A DNA stretch of 64,000 bases from Leucocoprinus leucothites (Eukaryota; Basidiomycota; Agaricomycetes; Agaricales; Agaricaceae). The position numbers were made by a program, and so were the translations under genes. The notes under the pieces were generated by a model that was not told where the DNA came from, did not search any database, and saw nothing but the letters and a program-made list of their open reading frames with translations. Of the stretch, positions 59,825 through 64,000 are shown one piece after another. The stretch covers positions 1-64,000 of the forward strand of contig JAACJO010000018.1 of assembly GCA_013368445.1 (NCBI GenBank), written 5' to 3'. Within the stretch, counting starts at the first letter, position 1, and each line of letters begins with the position of its first letter.

Positions 59825-60314
59825 ACCCAGCCACTTCCACCTGCCCTTGCCCCCCGATGTCCACAGCTCATATCCTCCCTCCCGCGAAGTCCCCATCCTA
59901 TACTTTGGCTCTGTCCAAAATTTCTCTCCTCCACCTATTACACATCCTGCAAAGCTCCTCTATTTTGCTTGTCATGAGATAATCCTGTTCACCATTCCGG
60001 CTTTTCTTCCTCATACCAGGGCAGAGGTTTCTCCGTCTGATGTGCCCTGCCCTGTTCAAGAGGACTTTAATAAAGTCAACAAACACCATGGTGTTGAGCC
60101 TCCAACCCATATTATGTGGGACTGGACCCAAGACTGCAAACTCATTGACGGTATTCACAATGACTCTCACCACGACCTCAGTGCACAATGGGACCCTGAT
60201 TACTGGAGACATCATCTCTGCAGATATGCCTGGTGGCCAAACCCCAAGTGGCACCCCAGCCAGTCTATTTGCCTGGATGTATGGATGGCCTTTGGCAAGG
60301 CAGACTTATCGTAA
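59754..60314 (+). CDS. Hypothetical protein in the inverted-repeat interval
   Basis: Open frame of about 187 codons with no in-frame ATG at its left end, so the start is unsettled; it begins inside the inverted-repeat leader. It is rich in His, Trp and Pro (HIMWDWTQDCKLIDG, DPDYWRHHLCRYAWWPNP), which looks coding and unlike chance. The right end (CGTAAGAG) could be a splice donor leading to the ORF at 60713. No family was recognised. Confidence 0.4.
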   Translation: MPSKVSLDLVVYLHHYAPRCCFDTPSHFHLPLPPDVHSSYPPSREVPILYFGSVQNFSPPPITHPAKLLYFACHEIILFTIPAFLPHTRAEVSPSDVPCPVQEDFNKVNKHHGVEPPTHIMWDWTQDCKLIDGIHNDSHHDLSAQWDPDYWRHHLCRYAWWPNPKWHPSQSICLDVWMAFGKADLS

Positions 60315-60429
60315 GAGCCACTATTTTCTCTGATGTCAGCTTTTCAGTCGTCACTCATTTCCCATTTAACGAGAATAGATTACGGATAACGTAGTGTAGT
60401 GTAGGCAAAACAAGTGTCGTCGTGTTCAC

Positions 60430-60529
60430 ACTGAAGTCCAACACAAAAGGTTGGGTATTAGACGTGCACAATACGTCGAGAATACATTGAGCTCACCTGA
60501 AGTCCAACACAAAAGGTTGGACTCAGGTG
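60430..60529. repeat. Direct repeat whose second copy forms a long hairpin
   Basis: The word ctgaagtccaacacaaaagg occurs at about 60431 and again at about 60498. In the second copy CACCTGA (60494-60500) and GTCCAAC (60502-60508) pair with GTTGGAC (60516-60522) and TCAGGTG (60523-60529), giving a 14 bp stem with one bulged A and a 7-base loop. The first copy lacks the outer arm. Confidence 0.75.
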
Positions 60530-60712
60530 TACATGAAATTTTCTTTATATACTCAGATGGAAAATTGTCCATGTTTACCAGCAACATCCGTTGATCATGC
60601 TCCAACTACAACGCCCATAAAAGGAAGGCCAGCCCCTCTCCATGGGCCTACAGCTGATGTCGACAATGTTTTACTTTTGACACCATTTCGCATTGTATAG
60701 TTTCCAGCACAA

Positions 60713-61423
60713 GTGTCCATGGAGCAACTGGCCCAGTGCACTGCTTACCTGTCACTGCAAAAGTTCAATGAGTTGGTGCTTCATGTAACTCACCAGCCCC
60801 TCTTCATGTGTCTCAAGGAGTTACATGCAGTGTCAACATCACTGTCTTATTGTCACATCCCTTTCCCTTCTCCCCACCCTCACCTCTGTTCTCGACTACA
60901 AAACAATAACAATGACCTGAATGACTGTTCAGATCCATCCTTGTGTAATGCATGGTTCCCAGGTGAGGTTTACACCTTCCACTTCCTCTCAATCTCCAAT
61001 CCACCTTGCAACTCTTGCCTCTACACTCCACCCAGTCACCCCAAAAATGACCTTGTCAAACTCGATGGCTACGCTCCTCCTCCTGGCACATATCCTCCAT
61101 CGCCATATATTCACGAAAACAATGCATGGCTTTATAAACAGTTTGATCATAAGCTGGATATGGAAAGGAGGAAAGCTGCGGGGTTGGGAAGTGGTAGTGA
61201 AGAGGATGTGAACAGATATGAGGGGTGGAAGGAATGTCAGATGTGCAGGGAATGTGAAGAGGTTGTGAAGAAGGCAAAAATATTGGATGAGAGAGATCAT
61301 GAGGCAAATGTGTATGCCAATCAGTGGAGGACAAATGACTGGTTATTTGAAAGCATAGGACTTGGGAGGGATGAGACAGCCCCTGATCAGGATGAAGATA
61401 CATTACGACGAAGATGGTGTTGA
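60713..61423 (+). CDS. Hypothetical protein with Cys-rich centre
   Basis: Open frame of about 236 codons. The centre has Cys pairs (CSDPSLCNAWFPGE, CNSCLYTP) and later CQMCRECEEVVKKAK, possibly metal-binding. The C-terminal third is charged and helical (ERRKAAGLGSGSEEDVNRYE). An ATG is present at 60719. It may be an exon of the same gene as 59754-60314. The family is unknown. Confidence 0.4.
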   Translation: MSMEQLAQCTAYLSLQKFNELVLHVTHQPLFMCLKELHAVSTSLSYCHIPFPSPHPHLCSRLQNNNNDLNDCSDPSLCNAWFPGEVYTFHFLSISNPPCNSCLYTPPSHPKNDLVKLDGYAPPPGTYPPSPYIHENNAWLYKQFDHKLDMERRKAAGLGSGSEEDVNRYEGWKECQMCRECEEVVKKAKILDERDHEANVYANQWRTNDWLFESIGLGRDETAPDQDEDTLRRRWC

Positions 61424-61926
61424 TGAGAATACTGCTGCTGGCAATGGTGTAGTTCCTGAGTTTTTGCATGATCTGAATGCCGATGCCATGGATCTGACGA
61501 GGCCTATTCGACGTAGAATGGATTGAGTGAAGATTGCAGAATGTGATGGGATTAGGGATATTATTTTCACAGGCACAGTTCATATCCATTTCCTCTCCCC
61601 ACATCCTTCCTGTTATCTCATTTTACCTATAGACTGATCATTGTTATGCCCTTGCATGGAACGAATATACATACTATGGTTGTATATGTCCATGGGATGG
61701 TCTTATTGGTATTCTGCACCATACAGTATGTCCACTTCACAAATCACCTCATCACAACATACTAACTAATAAAACCCAGTGACCCCGTAGTTTTGGCCCT
61801 GTCAAAACTGTCTTTTTCTATAGCTACCTTGTTGGCGGTAAGACATATGTTGGCAATTGGCAATCTGGGGTAGATGATCCAAGTCTGCTGAGTTGGGAGA
61901 GTATGTTTGTGATGAGTAGGAGGAAG

Positions 61927-61962
61927 GATGAGGATGCTGGTTGAGATGAGGATGCTGGTTGA
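61927..61962. repeat. 18 bp tandem repeat, two copies
   Basis: The unit gatgaggatgctggttga occurs twice in a row and starts a third time. It lies inside a minus-strand open frame (61762-62157) that shows no family features and is not called a gene. Confidence 0.85.
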
Positions 61963-62157
61963 GATGAGGGCCGGGTTGGTGAAGCCTGAGCAAGATGGGA
62001 GCCTGGCTCTGGAGACATTAGTGGGCTGTGGTGAGGAATGGTTGGGTTGGTGGTATAGTATCAGGTCCAGTGAAACCCTCTTGATTTGGAAGTGATGGCC
62101 AAATGGGCATAAGATGTCCAACACGCTGGATATCATCTGTGAACTCATAGATGCCAT

Positions 62158-64000
62158 ACCATTTTAGGTTGTAAGAACAACCCATTCCTATGGCCTAACT
62201 AGGTCCAAAATAAGCCTTCCCATGTACAAATAAAAGTACTTAGAAACTAAGTTAGAAATCCACAGAAAATATAGAATATATCCCTTGAGTGGTAGGAACC
62301 GGGTATGACCACCTGCTGATAGCCGATCTACCTTCTGACACTTCTGATTGCTGCCTTGGCTACTCCTGATTAGGCATCAACATCAACCACTCATTGCTCC
62401 TGTGCCCCCCTGGTCACCGTTCCAGACAGTGAGCTCGCATATCCATGCAACTACTAAACCAATTTTTGCCAATTTTTGAGTAGATGTATATACAATACCA
62501 TACTTTCGATAGATCTATGTTTCCATCTCATATCTGCTGTCACTTTCCTACAGCATCCTCCCCTCTCCTCAACTATAGTTGCAGTGAAGGATGGCGTTCC
62601 AATGGCTCAATGTCTAAATACAAGTGCTATGTAGTATTAAATGAACTTTGACAATGAATGAACATAGCCCTCCTGAGTTCCCTTGTTACTTGAAGCACTA
62701 ACTACAGCATTTAATTTGTGATTCATATATCACTTTTCTTGTATAAAGCATCCTGCCTTCCCAATATGCCCCTATGCACCAGTATAATATATTTGGATAA
62801 ATAGTAAACTTTCAAAGCATTTCATTAGTAGATCATCACTATAATATGTTCTGTTGAAGCAGCAACGGAGAGCATAGCAGTGAAGGTAGACGATGTAGTC
62901 GATGACTTACTTTGCTAGGCAGTAAACTGTTATGGGAGTTGTAAGAGTAGTAGAGTTGTGACTGAGAAAGTAGAATTGACTGAAGAGATACAAAGAAAAT
63001 ACAAGGTATTTATACTAAAATGTCCATAATAATATTTACTATAAAGAGGACATTATACCATTGTTTCAAGGTGGTAAAGGGTATGAGTAAAACATATAGT
63101 AAAACATGTATAGTCCACACAAAGTATTGGTACATGGATATAGTGGTATCTAATAATAGAATGCATATGTCATAATTGAGAGTGAACACATGTATAGTAG
63201 TGTATAGACATGTACGTAATTCAACATGTTCCACATGTCCAAAGACCATAGTAATGTGTGGCTACAGACTCGTTATAGATACCAAAAAGACTGCTTTACA
63301 ATCTATCAAGATGTGGTAAAAATTATTGCTGAAATAGTTTGGTACATCGTGCAAACATTCAGAATTATCACGAGACACACCTGAATTGGTACCCATCAAC
63401 CAAAATACCCACTAATCAATCTATGAATTGACAACAGATTCGAGGATGCCCAAAGACTCATAAGTGTGGATTGTGTTTGGGAGTGGACAACAATTCCAAA
63501 AGATAAGTTGGCAGTTGGTAACCTCAAATAAAAGCAAAATTGTAATGATGCCCCTTTGCTCATCACTGAACCAATTGTCTATTCTATTTCTTATATAGGG
63601 TGTACAGTTAGCCTCAAATGGATCCACGAAACAATCTCGTGAATTGATTCCTTCAAGGTACCTTCATGTATAGGGACCAAACTAATATTGTCTTTGGTAT
63701 ATGTATACTCCTTTGAATCTGTCAGTATGCACTCATTTGCCCATAACTACCCAGGTTCTGCAGCATTTTGAAGCATTTTCTTGTATCTTGTAGTGCTGAA
63801 TGTCTCCTACAAAATATTATCTAACCGCTTCTTGGTATAGTTCTTATGGAAGATCTACAGAATAGTAATAAGTATTAATAAGTACTGGGAAACCACTGCC
63901 AGCTTTCGGAGATCTACACTACTAGTAGTTTAGATGAGGGCGGAGCTGTATTAGACATATTCCATGCATCCACAGATTACATCTACATGGTCTATATAGT
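62158..64000. other. AT-rich, gene-poor right end of the window
   Basis: Apart from the right copy of the inverted repeat (62851-63221) nothing was recognised. Open frames at 63010-63249 and 63421-63627 on the minus strand are unsupported; the first is just the repeat read through and has a counterpart in the left copy. Confidence 0.4.
62851..63221 (-). repeat. Inverted repeat, right copy (~370 bp, contains TATA box)
   Basis: Reverse-complement partner of 59450-59824. The inner end of both copies is gttgctgcttc followed by (g/a)aca, where similarity stops. The outer end is near tgttgaat. The two TATA boxes point towards each other across about 3 kb. Confidence 0.85.

Noticed and set aside
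61762..62157. 131-codon minus-strand ORF
   Set aside because: Ser/Ile/Leu-rich with an 18 bp tandem repeat and no family; not enough to call a gene.
63010..63249. Minus-strand ORF resembling the frame at 59463-59660
   Set aside because: Both are read-throughs of the two copies of the inverted repeat; the similarity is DNA-level repeat homology and the frames span a promoter-like region.

Overview
The window is nuclear DNA from a filamentous basidiomycete, most probably an agaricomycete. The evidence is: genes broken by many 45-60 bp GT-AG introns; basidiomycete-type TKL kinases with the HGD form of the catalytic loop; a DUF6534 membrane protein; thaumatin-like secreted proteins; a Zn2Cys6 regulator; F-box/LRR-like proteins; a STAND/NACHT-like NTPase; and a DIRS-type tyrosine-recombinase retrotransposon. 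No rRNA, tRNA or CRISPR was seen. The species cannot be named from the sequence alone.

Layout: (i) 1-6.4 kb holds two tandem, related genes, each a protein kinase followed by three SH3-like domains; the first is cut by the window edge and carries an in-frame stop. (ii) 6.8-11 kb holds a citrate/arsenite-type (ArsB/NhaD fold) transporter gene on the minus strand, a MITE-like element, and a second, truncated copy of the transporter 3' end with its flank. (iii) 11.9-15.1 kb is an F-box/WD40 ubiquitin-ligase receptor; 17.1-18.2 kb is a small conserved protein; 19.8-25.3 kb is a large, glutamine-rich Zn2Cys6 transcription factor. (iv) 27.2-36.3 kb is gene-dense: a Yop1/REEP ER-shaping protein, a BAH-PHD chromatin reader whose PHD finger is split by a very long insert, a frameshifted PD-(D/E)XK-like gene, an F-box protein, and acireductone dioxygenase (methionine salvage) with an apparent metal-ligand substitution. 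(v) 37-41 kb carries two thaumatin-like paralogues that share a 7-nt microexon but differ strongly in intron number. (vi) 41.4-50.9 kb has a DUF6534 membrane protein, a multi-pass protein with a very long disordered tail, and the ribosome-biogenesis WD40 protein Sof1. (vii) 51.4-53.5 kb is an NLR-like P-loop NTPase. (viii) 53.6-64 kb is repeat-rich: a decayed DIRS-like element with short hairpins near both ends and an internal hairpin minisatellite, then lineage-specific ORFs bracketed by a ~370 bp inverted repeat containing TATA boxes.

Most housekeeping genes (SOF1, YOP1, ADI1, BAH-PHD, F-box/WD40) act independently. The accessory content (kinases, NLR-like gene, thaumatins, mobile elements) is of the kind that duplicates and decays rapidly in agaricomycetes. 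Exon borders are inferred by eye from GT-AG signals and family resemblance; no alignment or RNA evidence was available.
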